The translations under genes were made by a program, and so were the position numbers. The notes beneath the pieces were generated by a model. That model had not been told where the DNA came from. It was given only the letters and a program-made list of their open reading frames with translations, and ran no database searches. A stretch of DNA of 64,000 nucleotides, taken from Rhodosorus marinus (Eukaryota; Rhodophyta; Stylonematophyceae; Stylonematales; Stylonemataceae). The stretch is from NCBI GenBank assembly GCA_029953675.1, contig JAMWBK010000002.1:496001-560000 (forward strand). Reading direction: 5' to 3'. How positions within the stretch are numbered: position 1 is the first letter of the stretch; the number at the start of each line of letters is the position of its first letter. Positions 45,670-60,905 of this stretch are shown here, one piece after another.

Positions 45670-47327
45670 CTTATGCCATAATTTTTACGGGATATTAGAT
45701 TGGCAACGGGTTGATTTCGAGATGGGCACGATGGGCTCAATGTAAACCTGCGCTGGTGATGAGCGTCTGTTGAAGCATTCGAACCGGTTCTAAGCATTAC
45801 TAGCGACGTTCAGGGGCCTCAGCCGGGCCCTAGTGGGTGTGCAACTCCTTCCCTCCACAGCTTCGTCCTGTCATCAGTTTACAGGATAGCCAGCAGCCTG
45901 GGTGGGTGCTCTAGAGAAGTGCTATTTGGCACTACAGTGGCCTACTAGTTGAGTCAACTGACCAGAAGCTTTCTGCACCTCGCAACCCACCCCGCAAACA
46001 GAATCAAGATAACTGATAGAATGAAACGATGTATCTGAAAATTAGTACAATTTTAAAACGTTTCGGAACAGTGGCTGATCAACGGTTGTAGAAGAGCTTA
46101 GTCGAAGGGTGGAGCTGCTTCGGCGAATTGTATTGGCTCAGTGTTCTGCCGTTAAGCGTGCTATCGTGAGGAAGCGTATTAGGGATGGCGGCATTGCGTT
46201 TCCAAGGATGCTCAAGAGGAGTCTGTGTTTTGAAGCTTTCAAAAACTTATTTCGCAGGAGTTTGGCGCTAAGTTTTCTGGACACTGCACAGGCAGCCCCA
46301 TGAATTCGGAGATTCCGAGAGTCCGCATGATATTCTTCTCGCCTTTGTGGGGGGGTTGGCCTATTGAATATCCTGTGAGCACAGAGGAAACAAGTAAAAG
46401 CGAGGGTGACGGTAAGCCGTTCTTGCAAGTTTAGTGTTCAAGCATGTCCTTCCGTTGGCCTCGGGGAGCTCTCGCCAAATGAGACCTGCGGAGATACGAA
46501 TTGGCGTACCCTGAACCAAGAAAGCACCTTGTTCACGCTTTAACACATTTACGAGAATCTGGTAAAAAGATAACAAATGTGGGTTCGTCAAAGCCTGCAA
46601 AAACAAGAAAAACCACCCCCCCCCCCCAAAAAAAAAAAACAATCAACTTCGGCAAAAACTGTTGCATAATTTTTTTGTTGGCCGGGTTGGAAGATTTCCA
46701 AAACTGAGTATTGTGTCATAATCAGTCCCTATCTGCATAATAATTCATCATAAACACGAAACTCCAAAGAGACAACACCCAGATTAGGATATTAACCACA
46801 AATTTAGTCAATATGTTTTTTGGAAAAATTAAATTCTGCTTACCAGAAAATCCGCGAAATCCACGATCAAATCAATCCGTTTTACTGTCAAATATTAAAT
46901 TAAAATACTTTCTTTTACAATTCGCATGGAGAGTTTATGTCCGCCCACGTGTCCTTCAAAAAAAATTATCTGTGAGAACCTCCGAAAGAGTTCTAACATT
47001 ATCCTCTTGTTCTTTTCCAGTAGATTTCTGAAGAATATTATTCGGGGAAGAAAATGACTGCGCTCGCCGGGAGCTGTTTTTTCTCCTGTAAGCGTCGTTT
47101 TCAAGGAACTGTTGAATTTCTGTATTTTTAGAAACAGTTGGCAGTATCCTCAGAAATCCTGTTCCTGTTTTTTTTTGCCGGGGAGGGGATTTGCTCATAT
47201 TTTCCGCACAGTTCAATTTATCGGAAATAGATAATTCGAATTGGATGGGGAAGTCCACATTGACTCTGCGGGCTGATGGGGTGGGAGGGGGATGGGTAGG
47301 TTATAGTGGGTGGTTTTAATAACGTAA
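45670..47327. other. Spacer without supported genes
   Basis: Contains a C-run/A-run tract at about 46616-46640. Small frames on both strands lack family matches. Confidence 0.4.
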
Positions 47328-48065
47328 CTTTAAGCGCTACGCAGGGCGTAATGCGAACTAGTTCAAGCTACCGAGCTTAGCGCTAGGGATGCGCGAGAAA
47401 AGCAAATAAAGCTTGGCTATGGACACCGCAGAGCAGGGTACGATTCTTCATCTATGCTAGTAAAACCACCACGGTCTACGGGAAAAAGTGTTCGGGGATT
47501 AGAATCTTTATGCAAGGCATGGATTACGAAGCGAGCTGTACCACGCCATAGTTGCCGATTCAAATCCACTCGCAGGCGGGCTTGTGCGTCCGCTGTATGC
47601 TCTAGATGGTCCGTAGAATTTGTGAGGAAGTCTTGCGCGCCTTGGCTAAGTCTACCAGATACTAGGAACGAAAGCGCTCACGCCAACACCGTGGTGGCGA
47701 GCCTCTGCTAGCATGCTGCTATAATATAACCATGAAGCGACCCTGAACATGTGTCACAGTATAGAATACTCTGGCGGGGTCGTCTGTAAGATTTGCGCAG
47801 ACACTCCAAGCTTGACTTTTCAATCTGATCAAAGCTTTCCACGCGAAAGGCTGAAAACTTTGCGCCTTGTCCTCAACGCAGAGGAGGTTGGCCATGCTCT
47901 CGGCGTACCGTCGCTTATTTTGTCCGCGAATAATAGCGGCTGAAGCACCTCGGCGTAGCTGGGAGATAGAGCCCGAGGCGTTCTCTATTCGTCTTGCCAA
48001 GGTGGGACGTATGGTTTTGGAGGGTAGAACGAGCACATGTCACTCTGAAAGGTCTTTCGGATAGG
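47328..48065 (-). mobile_element. Remnant of RLE-type non-LTR retrotransposon, copy 3
   Basis: The minus-strand frame 48036-47719 carries KRRYAESMANLLCVED and SFQPFAWKALI, matching ERRYAESMASLPCAEG and RFQPFIVESFG near the C-terminus of copy 2. A weak LWRGTARF piece lies near 47560. The 3' end is at about 47328-47370, where the reverse complement reads GCGTAGCGCTTAAAG and then TTATTAAAACCACC, the same end as copies 1 and 2. RT and endonuclease are missing. Confidence 0.7.
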
Positions 48066-50650
48066 ACTCTTGCACGTGGAAGAAGTCGACAGCGCGTAGA
48101 GTTTCGGAATTTCTCAATCTCGGGCTTTTCTTTTTGCGTCGTAGACTTCATATGTACTGGACGGCAGCGCAGTGTCTTGAAGAAACGCATTGTTGAGGAG
48201 CTCAGTGGTTTAATTCCAAACGAAATTACATGCATAGGTTGCGATTGCCCATAGGGCGGTGGTTACGCTGTTGTCTGTGTCAAGTATCAGGCGGGTCCAG
48301 CAAGGATTCTACGTGAACTGCGATACAAATCAGTGCTTGGATGTGGTTTTGTTAGACCAGTAGGGTATGGTTTCCAGTTCCTGGACACGCTATTTATCCC
48401 CTCCTTTTATTTTTTTTGAGTGTTCGTACCTCGGGTAGAGCCCAAAGCTTCTGAAAGCCAATCTCTTTTGCCAGAAATTGGAGAACAAGAAAACCTGAAT
48501 CAACCGCAGCCGGCGTGATTTATGCTCAGTGCTCTACTGATGATGAGAACAATCTTCTCGAGTTGTTCTGAGCCTTCCATGGGAAGAGTAATCGCAGGTA
48601 GTCCATGTACATTGTGGCGCACACCTCCAGAATATATGCGGAATCACCGAACGATGAAATATATTCTGAGTTGCTGACGTCGAGGAACCTATCGGAGGCT
48701 TAGGTGAAAGAGGTGAACAGTACAGCAATTTCGAGCGCAGACATCGTCCGTGGAACCCGTATGCGGCCTTTGCGTGGTTCATTATAAATTCATCGGATAC
48801 GCGCATGCCTTTAAGCCACCCACCCCCTCCCTCCACTGGACGAGTTTTTCCCGCAAGGGGCAACAAACCCAATGCAGACAACGGCAGACTTTTACCCATC
48901 TCGCGTAGTGTCTCCTGGAAACATTTCGAGCTCGACTCCCATATTATTCGTACGAAGAACTCTAGAATTCATTTAAGCGCAGACCTTTTCCGGTCGGAAT
49001 GAAGGGTTTATCTCGTACTACTTCCACTCTTGTGTGTGAACATTCTGAAGGTAATCCAGCAAACAACCATGTCACTGAGCGACCAGCAACCGCTACATCG
49101 ACATCGTTCAAGACGCTTGGTGTATGCAGATGTTTCAACTTCGCACCATTCCCAGAGACCGGCTACAAGATATTTGCTTTGTTCCCTTGAGGGCGGAAGA
49201 ACTCTTACTTTCTGGATGACCAACAGGACCTTCAGTACAGTACTCTCCTGGATTGAGTTGTGCTCTAGTTTCTCGCTGTGAAAGCATCCTCGTTCTACGC
49301 GGTTAGCACCGCCGAGAAAGTCCTACATGGGAACTACCCGACAGCCATAACCATCAGTACTCTACGGACGCGATCTACTTACAGTATAGTTACGCGGACT
49401 TGATAGCAATCAACCGGTTAAAGAACAAACTTCAGGAACTCAACACCGACAGCCTGCCAACCTCGACGAAGCCTAAAGCTGCCGAAGCACAAGGGAACAC
49501 ATACAAGAGATCAACTGCCTTGCTCCACGTCAAACCTACGCAAGGCGCTACAAGGACACTCCACTGTGCGGGAGCAAGAAGTCAACGGCGGCCTGCGATT
49601 ACTTCTCAAGCGCAAGACATGGACGACTATCGCTATCGCAACTGCTGACACGACCCAGACTGCCTCTGCTCCGTCCTGCCCGCTCAGCATTTGCTCGGAA
49701 ACAGCAGTTGCTCAGGACGCAGTGGCTAAAGACCTCAGACGATTGGAATTTCATAGCCAATTGATGAAGTAAGCACAAGCCTTGAGAAGGAAACATTTTC
49801 TGATTCGGGAGCATAACGGAATCCTGAGGCCGTGAGTGGGCGCTGCAGTAGCCCGGTTGCCAAAGCAACTCCGACGAAGACCCTTGCTGAACTCGAAATT
49901 CGGCTACTACCAAAAGCTTCAGAACATTCAGGAGTGCAGACTATCTACAACCGTTCCTACGCGAGACCTGTTCTTAGTCTGCATATGGATTTCTCATGGA
50001 CCTGAACGCGCGAGTCGGCAATACTCACAGGAATAGAACTTGTTTCAAATAGTGTGTGCTAAATAGCGTGCCAGCGTGCCATCAATCGATGTGCGGCAAC
50101 TTTTGTCAAACCTAGGTCATCTCCCGACGTGCAACCATCAAGCGAACGTGACCACATCAGGCCAGGCTGATGAACAAGTTGTTCACTCCCTTCAATGGCG
50201 ATTGGACTTTAGTTTGAGAACGCGACCTAAAGCGCCGATAGACTACCTTGGGCTTGAGATTCTAGCTACTATGTAAAGAATACAAGCCTGCGGTGTGATA
50301 TCTAGCCTCCTTAAGTCACGGCGAACCGCCATGAACGCGGCAGATGTACCATCTGTTTATGAGTTCATTTTACGAAGTAATCGCCGAGTTTCCCAGTCGC
50401 TGAGCTCTTAAGGCGACTCTGAACTCGCTGACGAGGTGTGAAGTTCATGCTTACGGTTGAGCGGGTAGGTAAAACAAATATGAGCAGCTTCAGAATGAAC
50501 ACTCCGCGATCATAGAAAATAAGAGCTCATCGCCACCGTTCCCCGTGAAGTCCCAAGAAGTGGAGGATAACGCTTGACATTTTTAAGGAAACCTCTTGTG
50601 GTTTATTTCTTGTGTGTAAAGTTTTCCGCCTTCGTTCCTTATTGTTTTTT
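48066..50650. other. Spacer with faint LINE-like traces
   Basis: Near 49986-50030 the plus strand reads LLMDLNARVGNT-like residues with N-A-R-V-G, a motif typical of APE endonucleases of LINEs. No further domain can be followed. Other frames have no support. Confidence 0.25.
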
Positions 50651-50719
50651 TCTGGCTGACTTGCTGCTCCCAGTTTTTCTTTTTCACAGTCGTGGGTATT
50701 CTACAAAGCAGCACGTCCA

Positions 50720-51431
50720 CTAATCCCCTTCATTGGTCCGTCCGTTTTGACCAGTGGACATAGCCTCCTCCTCCTCCGCCTCCTTGTAAAGTTCCTCAAC
50801 GGCATCCTGTAGCTTTTGAAGCGTTCTCATGTTGTTGAAGCTTGTATTCCTGAGGGTTTCCATCCAGGTTCCGACATCGCTAAGGTTTTCCTCATAGGCC
50901 ACTTCAGCCCAGTTGGGGTACTTCTCCTCAAACTCTTTCCTGCAAGGTTCGTAGCAGCAGCAATGGCTGAGAGACAGGACGGTTCTATATGAAAAAAACA
51001 TCAGATTTGAAAAGGTCTGCGTACCTCTCATGAGCAAGGCACGATTCGATGTTCATATCAGTGGAACTGGCCTCAGTTTCCTCCTCATCTCCTTCATCAA
51101 GAAACTCCATATGTCCGAACGCTTGCTCCTTGGCGGAGTTCGATATTCCTCTAAGAACTTGAGCGGCATGAGTGAGGCCCTCGACATCCGCCTTTTGTGC
51201 GTAATATTCATATCTTGCCATTGCCTGTTTCACGTAATCATCACAGTAGCTTAGAGGGAGGCTAGGGCCCGGTGGGCAGTGATACAGTGATTCGTTTCTT
51301 GCTTTCATGCCTACCATTGCCTTCTTCGCAAAAGCCTCCCGCAGATTCTCGTACGTCTTTGTCCCAGCGAGCGGAACCAGCTCCTCGTCATGTTCATCGT
51401 CCTCATCATCCATCGTCATCTTCGAACTCAT
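50720..51431 (-). CDS. Rubrerythrin-like (ferritin-fold) protein
   Basis: Two exons on the minus strand: 51431-51025 and 50939-50720, giving 208 aa. Four predicted helices follow the rubrerythrin layout: YVKQAMARYEYYAQKADVEG, then AAQVLRGISNSAKEQAFGHMEFL, an acidic loop, ESCLAHERKEFEEKYPNWAEVAYEE (joined exactly across the intron), and DVGTWMETLRN. Rubrerythrins bind a di-iron centre and remove peroxide. Here some Glu/His ligands are kept in the first half, but the final E-x-x-H is not seen, so the di-iron site may be lost. There is no rubredoxin domain. N- and C-terminal tails are acidic. The assignment rests on pattern, not on an unambiguous signature. Confidence 0.6.
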
Positions 51432-52889
51432 TGGCCGTGTAAACGACGGCGTAGAGAGTGACTGCCATTTCTGATAATATCGATAGAAACCAGCAAAAGC
51501 AACGAACGGTCAGTCCTACCGCGCCACTCCCTCAAAATCCAAAGCACGCTCGAACCCGTTTCCAGACATACCTTCACACTAAACCTACGCAACATCGAAG
51601 ATCCTCTAGTCATCGACATGTTCACTATTCACTATTTAGTCAGAAAGCTCACAGAAAGTAGTTATCCAACCCTGCCTTGTCCTCTTTCACGTTTCCGATC
51701 GCCTGATTGCCTTCCTCCAGCCCGGAACTCGACCGAGGCGACGGCCGAGCTTAGTAGGCGGAGACAACCAAAGGACCTTGACCGTCGATTTCGAGGACAA
51801 AACGGATTTCCGTGGGGATGAGCGTAAGGAAAAGAAGCATCTACTGAAGATCTTAACAGGCTCTCTAAACTAGATAAAAAGCGGGTTGTCCTGTTTACGT
51901 TCAGCGAAACGAAAACCAAGACGCATAGGAAGGTCATCTTCCCCCAAAACCCACACCAAAAAAAAATCCGAAACAAACAATGGATCTCTGGAATGTTTCT
52001 TCACGATCTCTTTCTGTGAGGATTACAGAAGCGTATTATAGCTTCTGATTATGGGTCTCGACTATACGGCAATTGTAACGCTGCCTCAACATAGCCAGAC
52101 TCGTACAACTCCATTCGTCGTCTCCCAAACCGATCCATTTCGAAAGACCACCGTCAACGGCCATTCCCAAAACATTGAAAAATACTACAAAATAGTCTTT
52201 CTGCAACTATTTAATACGTTATTCAATTTTGTCTATTGATTTATTTGTTATATTTCTTAGTTAAGATTTTGTTTTCCTATAACAACCTCTTAATCAATCT
52301 TTTCGGAGGATTTGGAAAAATGAGGTTTGTTTTTAGGTACTTTTTGAAGCTATCGTTGTTATAGGATTTTTTTTTTGGCTCCGTGATTTTCTCGTGAGCT
52401 GACTTGGGTGCGTTTAGAGCTTTTCTGAGGTGTGGAAGGAGAATGAAGCTTCTGCATCCGGTTTTTGTATATCATGTGCCTCTTGTTTCGCTATCATAGA
52501 AAGTCTACGGGAGTGTCAAAACTTCAGGCGCCCTGCGTTGAGAGTTTGAGCTTCGGCGAGTCGAGATCCCGAATGTTCGGGGTTGAGTTGTTTTAAAATA
52601 GCGCGGGCACTGTTTAGTTAGTTGACGTACTTTCGGGTTTGACGATGTCGTTTCAACGTACGAGATCCTCCACGTGGTTACCACCATTCGTCGATGTGTC
52701 TCTTAGTGAATCAGTGGATAATGCATTGTCAAGGGTGATGAGAATGCCTCTCGGCAACTTCTCGCCAAGGTGCACACGTCTAGCTGCCATCGCGAGCTTT
52801 TCAAGTCGAGGCATCGTCTAGAACGACAAATTAATGAGAAAGTTCCCCCTTACGGCAGCTGTTCGTAAGGCATGTATGAGATGATGCTA
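51432..52889. other. Intergenic, partly AT-rich
   Basis: Upstream region of the rubrerythrin-like gene, then AT-rich sequence around 52200-52380. No gene is supported; short frames at 52505-52821 have no family match. Confidence 0.4.
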
Positions 52890-53719
52890 TCATCTCCCGG
52901 TGCTATCATCTCCTACACGCAACTCTCTGGGCTCCGGCTTCGCTAGTAAAATAATGTCTCCACCGATCGTCTCAAGACAACATATCTGCAGCTTCGGATG
53001 ACCTCGTCCACGCTCTTCCGGGGCACCACCGGAATAGCAACTCATCCCGCCAAGGAACTTCGGTGCAATTGTTAAAAGAACTCTGTCTGTAAAGTCAGAG
53101 CGCAGGAAGGTAGATATGACCTCTCTTCCACCTTCTACCATTACAGACCTAAAAAGATTTCGTCGAGGTTTTCAGATTCTTTCCTCGGGAAGGCTATTGT
53201 CGAAGATCTGGATTCGATCTTAAATGAGTCTCACCCGTACTGTCGAAGGTTGAACAAGACATTTTTGAGGTCGAGTCCTTTACGCTCTTCGTTCTCGTCG
53301 CACTGAAGAATCGTCGCCCCAAGGACCTGTAGCTTCCTCCTTTTCTCTGAAGAGACGGCTCTGGAGGTCATTATGGTGGGCCGTTTACAAGTCGAAGAAG
53401 TCATCAGCGCGCAGCTCTCGGGTATTCGCAGAGACGAATCTAGCACCACTGGCTGAGGATTCGAACCGGCGCACAAACGTACAGAGAGCTGCGGATCGTC
53501 GGAGATTACCGTATTCACACCGACGAGGATAGCTTCGTGCATCGCTCGAAGCTGGTGGGTCAGCACCATCGACTCGTTTCCAGAGATTGGAGTCCGTTCC
53601 CCCGGTGCGGCAGCGATGCTTCCGTCAAGGGACTGAGCGAATGTCACCGTGACAAACGGACGAGATCGTTCTTCATCGGAGGAAAGATCTCTTCGCAAAG
53701 CTTCCAGCGCGTTCATCAT
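52890..53719 (-). CDS. Riboflavin-pathway pyrimidine reductase (RibD C-terminal / RIB7 type)
   Basis: Two exons on the minus strand: 53719-53235 and 53148-52890, giving 247 aa. The reductase core starts with FVTVTFAQSLDGSIAAAPG, then ISGNESMVLTHQLRAMHEAILVGVNTV, DDPQLSVR and PVVLDSSLRIP, and after the intron VMVEGGREVISTFL and VLLTIAPKFLGG, which bind NADPH and substrate in the family. The enzyme reduces the ribosylamino-pyrimidine intermediate of riboflavin synthesis. There is no deaminase domain, unlike bacterial RibD. The frame stays open upstream to an ATG at 53926, but that would overlap the neighbour's start; ATGs at 53719 and 53716 fit the family N-terminus. Confidence 0.87.
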
Positions 53720-53871
53720 AGCAAAGGCCTCTACTCGTTCACACCTATTTTCACCACCCTGCCCAAACCATCGAGAGAGGGGTATGATAACTATCGAAAG
53801 TTGCGGGAGAGGGTTAGCGGGACGTTTGTACCTTTGGTAAAAGAAGCTTCGTTGTGAAAATTTGAGATCCG
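53720..53871. promoter_or_regulatory. Short bidirectional promoter gap
   Basis: Only 152 bp separate the divergent start codons of the pyrimidine reductase and the sulfurtransferase, so both promoters must lie here or inside the genes. No TATA box is obvious. Confidence 0.45.
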
Positions 53872-55049
53872 ATGGCTCTGATACCTTCACAAACCTGTTT
53901 TTTAACATTCGTATCTCCTCTTTCATTCATGAATCAGACCAGAAGGGGTGCGGTGACTTGTGGGCAGGCACAGGATGAACATGATGAGCGGAAGCTGGTA
54001 TCTCCGTCCTGGCTTCGAAGTCGGCTCGAGGAAGTCAGCGTAATTGACGTCAGAGGCCAGGTCAATAAACTCAATCGTACGTATGACGCAAATGGAGTCA
54101 ACTATTATCAGAAGGTGAGCTGCGAGATACAACATCAATCCACGCGACAAAAGTCGAACAACCCTCCGAAGGTTTGCTAACAACACATGGTGTTGGTTCA
54201 GGTTGAATACCGAGGATTGAAGGACGAATACTTGTTCTCTCATATTCCTGGCAGCGTGTTCGTCGACTGGACAAGCGATATCGTTGATAAGTCGTCTGCG
54301 GGTCTTTCCAATCTGATCGACGAGGATGGGTTTCGTCAGTGTATGGAGGAGCGGGGTAGGCAAGGCAAGACCCACCCCACCGGTTCACATTTGTTATTCA
54401 TTTCTGAGTTAAAGCAGGCACAATAATCTTCCTTCTGCTGTCGGAAGGGGTGAGTTGTGATAAAACTGCAGTAATCTACGACAATGGGGACATGCTGTAC
54501 GCCGCGCGATTGTGGTTCGCCATGGTGCTCTATGGTCATCCTGACGTGAGGCTGTTGAACGGAGGGTTGGCACTTTGGGAGGAACAAGGGTTCCCAACTT
54601 CTGATGACTCTAGGTGCATGCTGACACTACTGTCAGAATTCAATCCGGAGCGCACATACCCATCAATGCTTGTGTCGATGTCAGATGTATTGAGCGCGAG
54701 TAGTGAGGTAAACCTCGTCGACGCTCGGTCGAAGGAGCAGTACAACGGGATCGAGCGCAGGGCAACACGAGGAGGTCACATTCCGGGAGCGATCAGTCTC
54801 GACCGAAGGAGGCTGTTGAGCGAGGACGGAAGCGGGTTTCTACCACCCACCCAGCTCCGACAAGTCTTCGGGGACGCCGGGGTGTCGCTCAGCGACAGAC
54901 CGACTATCGCTTACTGCAACGGTGGAGTCGCTTCCGCTGTAGTACTCTTCGCGCTACACCTCCTAGATGTCCCTCTTGACAAGCTTTTCAACTACGACGG
55001 TAGCTGGAACGAATACGGCTCCCACACCTCCAACCCCCCCATTGGGTGA
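53872..55049 (+). CDS. Two-domain rhodanese / 3-mercaptopyruvate sulfurtransferase
   Basis: Three exons: 53872-54114, 54202-54355 and 54448-55049, giving 332 aa. First rhodanese domain: LVSPSWLRSRL, VSVIDVRGQ, YLFSHIPGSVFVDW, TAVIYDNGDMLYAARLW, DVRLLNGGLALWEEQG. Second domain: VNLVDARSKEQYNG, RGGHIPGAISLDRRRLL, and the active-site loop PTIAYCNGGVASAVVLFAL with the catalytic Cys, ending FNYDGSWNEYG. This layout is that of thiosulfate/3-mercaptopyruvate sulfurtransferases, which pass sulfur to cyanide or thiols through a Cys persulfide. The loop CNGGVAS differs from the common CG(S)GVTA. The N-terminal 30 residues could target an organelle; a second ATG at 53929 would remove part of them. Confidence 0.9.
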
Positions 55050-55778
55050 TACAGGTAAGGTATCACCCAGGTGACTCTTAAGCGTACCTTCCCGGCGATT
55101 CCCCTCACATTATCCTTCAAATTTCACATAAATCAAAAACAAAAAGAGGAAAACACCACGAAACCACTCAAACTCAGAAACCCCAGAAGCGTCACCGTCC
55201 AACTGTGACTCTTAAACTCTCTCAAACTCTTTCATACGTATCTAGTACATCTTCTTACATTAATACTTAATTAATTAATCTTTATATTCACATTAGTACA
55301 AACCACGATTGAAATTTTAGTGTCACCTCACAGCGGTAGAGGCTCATTGACACATAGATATAATATAGTACGCATCGTTCAGTACTAAACTTTAAATACG
55401 GCAAATAAATATGAATATATTGCTATTGTACAAGTTAGTGTTTCATCCTTCAACATGTTTTATACGTCACATAGTGCACGATGACGGTTTTCGAATGTGG
55501 TCGTTCGATGATGATGCCAGCAAGGAGTCAAAACCAGGGTGAGCGATGATGAGAAAAGGGAGAGAAAGAGAGAGAGGAACGCGTCGTTCGGTTCAGAAAG
55601 GTTGTCTGTCTACTGAACAGTTTCATATGAATTGGAAAGGCGTTTGATCAGAGTGGTTGGAAGTAGGGATCTGCTTTTTCGGCGGTGGTCAGGCGTCTTG
55701 TCCGAGGAATTTGCCGGGTGGAGGAATTTTCTTTAGGGTTTGAGATATTGAGCTCTTTGTGGATTTATTTTAGAAACG
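55050..55778. other. Intergenic, AT-rich, with a purine-rich leader before the dynamin gene
   Basis: 55250-55440 is AT-rich. 55530-55590 is a purine-rich tract (GGGAGAGAAAGAGAGAGAGG), followed by G/T-rich sequence to the ATG at 55779. No gene is seen. Confidence 0.4.
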
Positions 55779-58991
<3,213 letters not shown>

Positions 58992-60297
58992 GTAGGTATC
59001 GCTCTTTTCCATGTCAACGTTCGCAAGGTTCGGGAGGTGCACCTTGATGCGTAGCGTTCCGGAGTCTAGAAAGCATTATTTAGTCCAACTGGTATCCACC
59101 CGGACCTGGATGATCCTGGGCCGGAGAGGGAGGGGGTTTTCGGTTCTGCTCCTCAGCTAACTCAAAAAATTTCAACGAAAGTACTCTCAGAGGGGTGCCA
59201 GGAGTCTCATCACGCTGCTGCTCGGCCAAGAATGAATACAACTCAGGGTTTCAACTCATCCGGCGGAGCCCAGTCGATGGGGATCGAATGGACCTCTGAA
59301 GACCCATGCAGCTCCAGTCGCCGCGAGGACGCGGAAGTCGAGTTGTACTCAGTAAACTAAGATATGTCATTTGGACCCTTGGGACTCCATTTTTAGAAAG
59401 CCTGCACAAAAAAAGTTTGAGAATCATCTCGATTTCAATTGGGAAAGGCCAAACACATGATACTGGCATCGGATTCGTTTCCAGGAGGGCTGAGCCGAGC
59501 CCGAAACAGCCAGCGGAATCCTATCCTCAACTTCGCTGGCTGGGTTTTGATGGGCAGGTGACCTCCACCTAGTAGGAAATTTGATCGTATGGAAGAACAA
59601 CTAAATTCTCTAAGATGAACTCTCACAGCACTGGGAACGGTCGTTCACAATATCGCCTCACTCATAAGAAAAACAATCAAGTAATCGCAATAAAAACATC
59701 AATGTCCCAGCCACAAACTCGTGCTGTCCCAAAATCAATTCATAGAAGAAATAGTGCCTTGGATATTGAATTCAATAAACAAATCTGTATCTCCCATTTC
59801 ATTGGATAATATAGACTTCCAAAACAACTAAATAAAAAATAAATTCCAAATTTCTTTCGTTAATAATAGCAGATAATCGCTTATTATAATATTTTTCAAT
59901 ATCCATCCAAATCGAATAATACAAATAATTATATTCATTTCATGCACTGAGTGGACGCCCTGTTTCGAAAGAAATAACCTGCGTTTTAGTAGTTTTAGCG
60001 AGGATTGTATCGAATATGATTTTCTTGTTTGCCTTTTTTTAATCCGCAGTTTTCGGATTTATTTAGGGCACCATTTTTTGTCTTTGGTGTTTGTGTTTTT
60101 TATTTTTCTCAATTGGAATCTTAGTTGCTTGAAACTTTTACCACTATATAATTTTTTTGGTCGTGTTGGTTTTTAGGCAGTATGGGTTTTAAATTATGAG
60201 ACGCATCTTGGCAGCTATGAATGGAGGAATCGTTTTCATGTTTTAGCCTCAATACCTAAGCCACTGCTAGTTCTCTCTAACTCACACCCACTACACG
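58992..60297. other. Intergenic, AT-rich in its right half
   Basis: No supported gene. 59800-60200 is AT-rich with T runs. A small frame at 59306-59572 has no family match. Confidence 0.4.
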
Positions 60298-60660
60298 ATG
60301 TCTGTCGTCCGAAGAACAGACAGCCGCAGTGCTAACGAGCTGATATTGTCTGCGCGACGGAACACGACCAGCACGTGGGATTCAGAGGTGCTCTTTGAAT
60401 GGAGTACTCTTCTGTGCCGAGTTCACTCGAAATTACTTCAAACTCTCAATCTCAAGACTGCAAAGCAAAAGCCGCGGACCAAAGATCTTAGAACTTGTCC
60501 AGCTGTCTCTCTCTCTGTTGCCCCGCCCAAAAACCGCATGCTAAATCGACCAGAAAAGCCAAAACCCAAAGAAAGGGTCTTACATCCTAGGTCTTCTCAC
60601 ATCACCCTGCTCCTATCGGGAGGAAACCAGCGCCCGTCAAGCGATTACATATGCAGTTAG
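60298..60660 (+). CDS. Small basic protein of unknown function
   Basis: An ATG frame of 120 codons. The product is basic and rich in Ser, Thr, Lys and Pro, with RRNTTSTWDSEVLFEWSTLL in the first half as the only segment with helix-like character. No domain is recognised. A second frame (60651-60905, 84 codons, Pro/Leu/Ile-rich) overlaps its end, so an intron joining the two is conceivable but no clear splice pair is seen. Confidence 0.35.
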   Translation: MSVVRRTDSRSANELILSARRNTTSTWDSEVLFEWSTLLCRVHSKLLQTLNLKTAKQKPRTKDLRTCPAVSLSVAPPKNRMLNRPEKPKPKERVLHPRSSHITLLLSGGNQRPSSDYICS

Positions 60661-60905
60661 CAGACATGCCACCTCCATCTATCATCTCTCATCAGACACC
60701 TCTTAACTACCTCATCCACCAATTACCCTTCCAGCCCAACCCCTTGCAACAAACCCCCACACTCAGCAAACTCGATATTGACTACATCAGACCAAAGTTT
60801 AACGTATTACAATATCCTATATCATTCATTTTTAATGAGTCAGTCATTTTAATTCCACCACTTCGCGAACTAGCGGGTACGGAACCCCCCAAAAAAGAAA
60901 AATAG

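Noticed and set aside
46616-46640. C-run followed by A-run
   Set aside because: Simple low-complexity tract. I considered a retroelement poly-A tail, but no element ends there.
53720-53926. Upstream extension of the pyrimidine reductase to the ATG at 53926
   Set aside because: It would overlap the start of the divergent sulfurtransferase and adds no family-like residues; it may be leader sequence.
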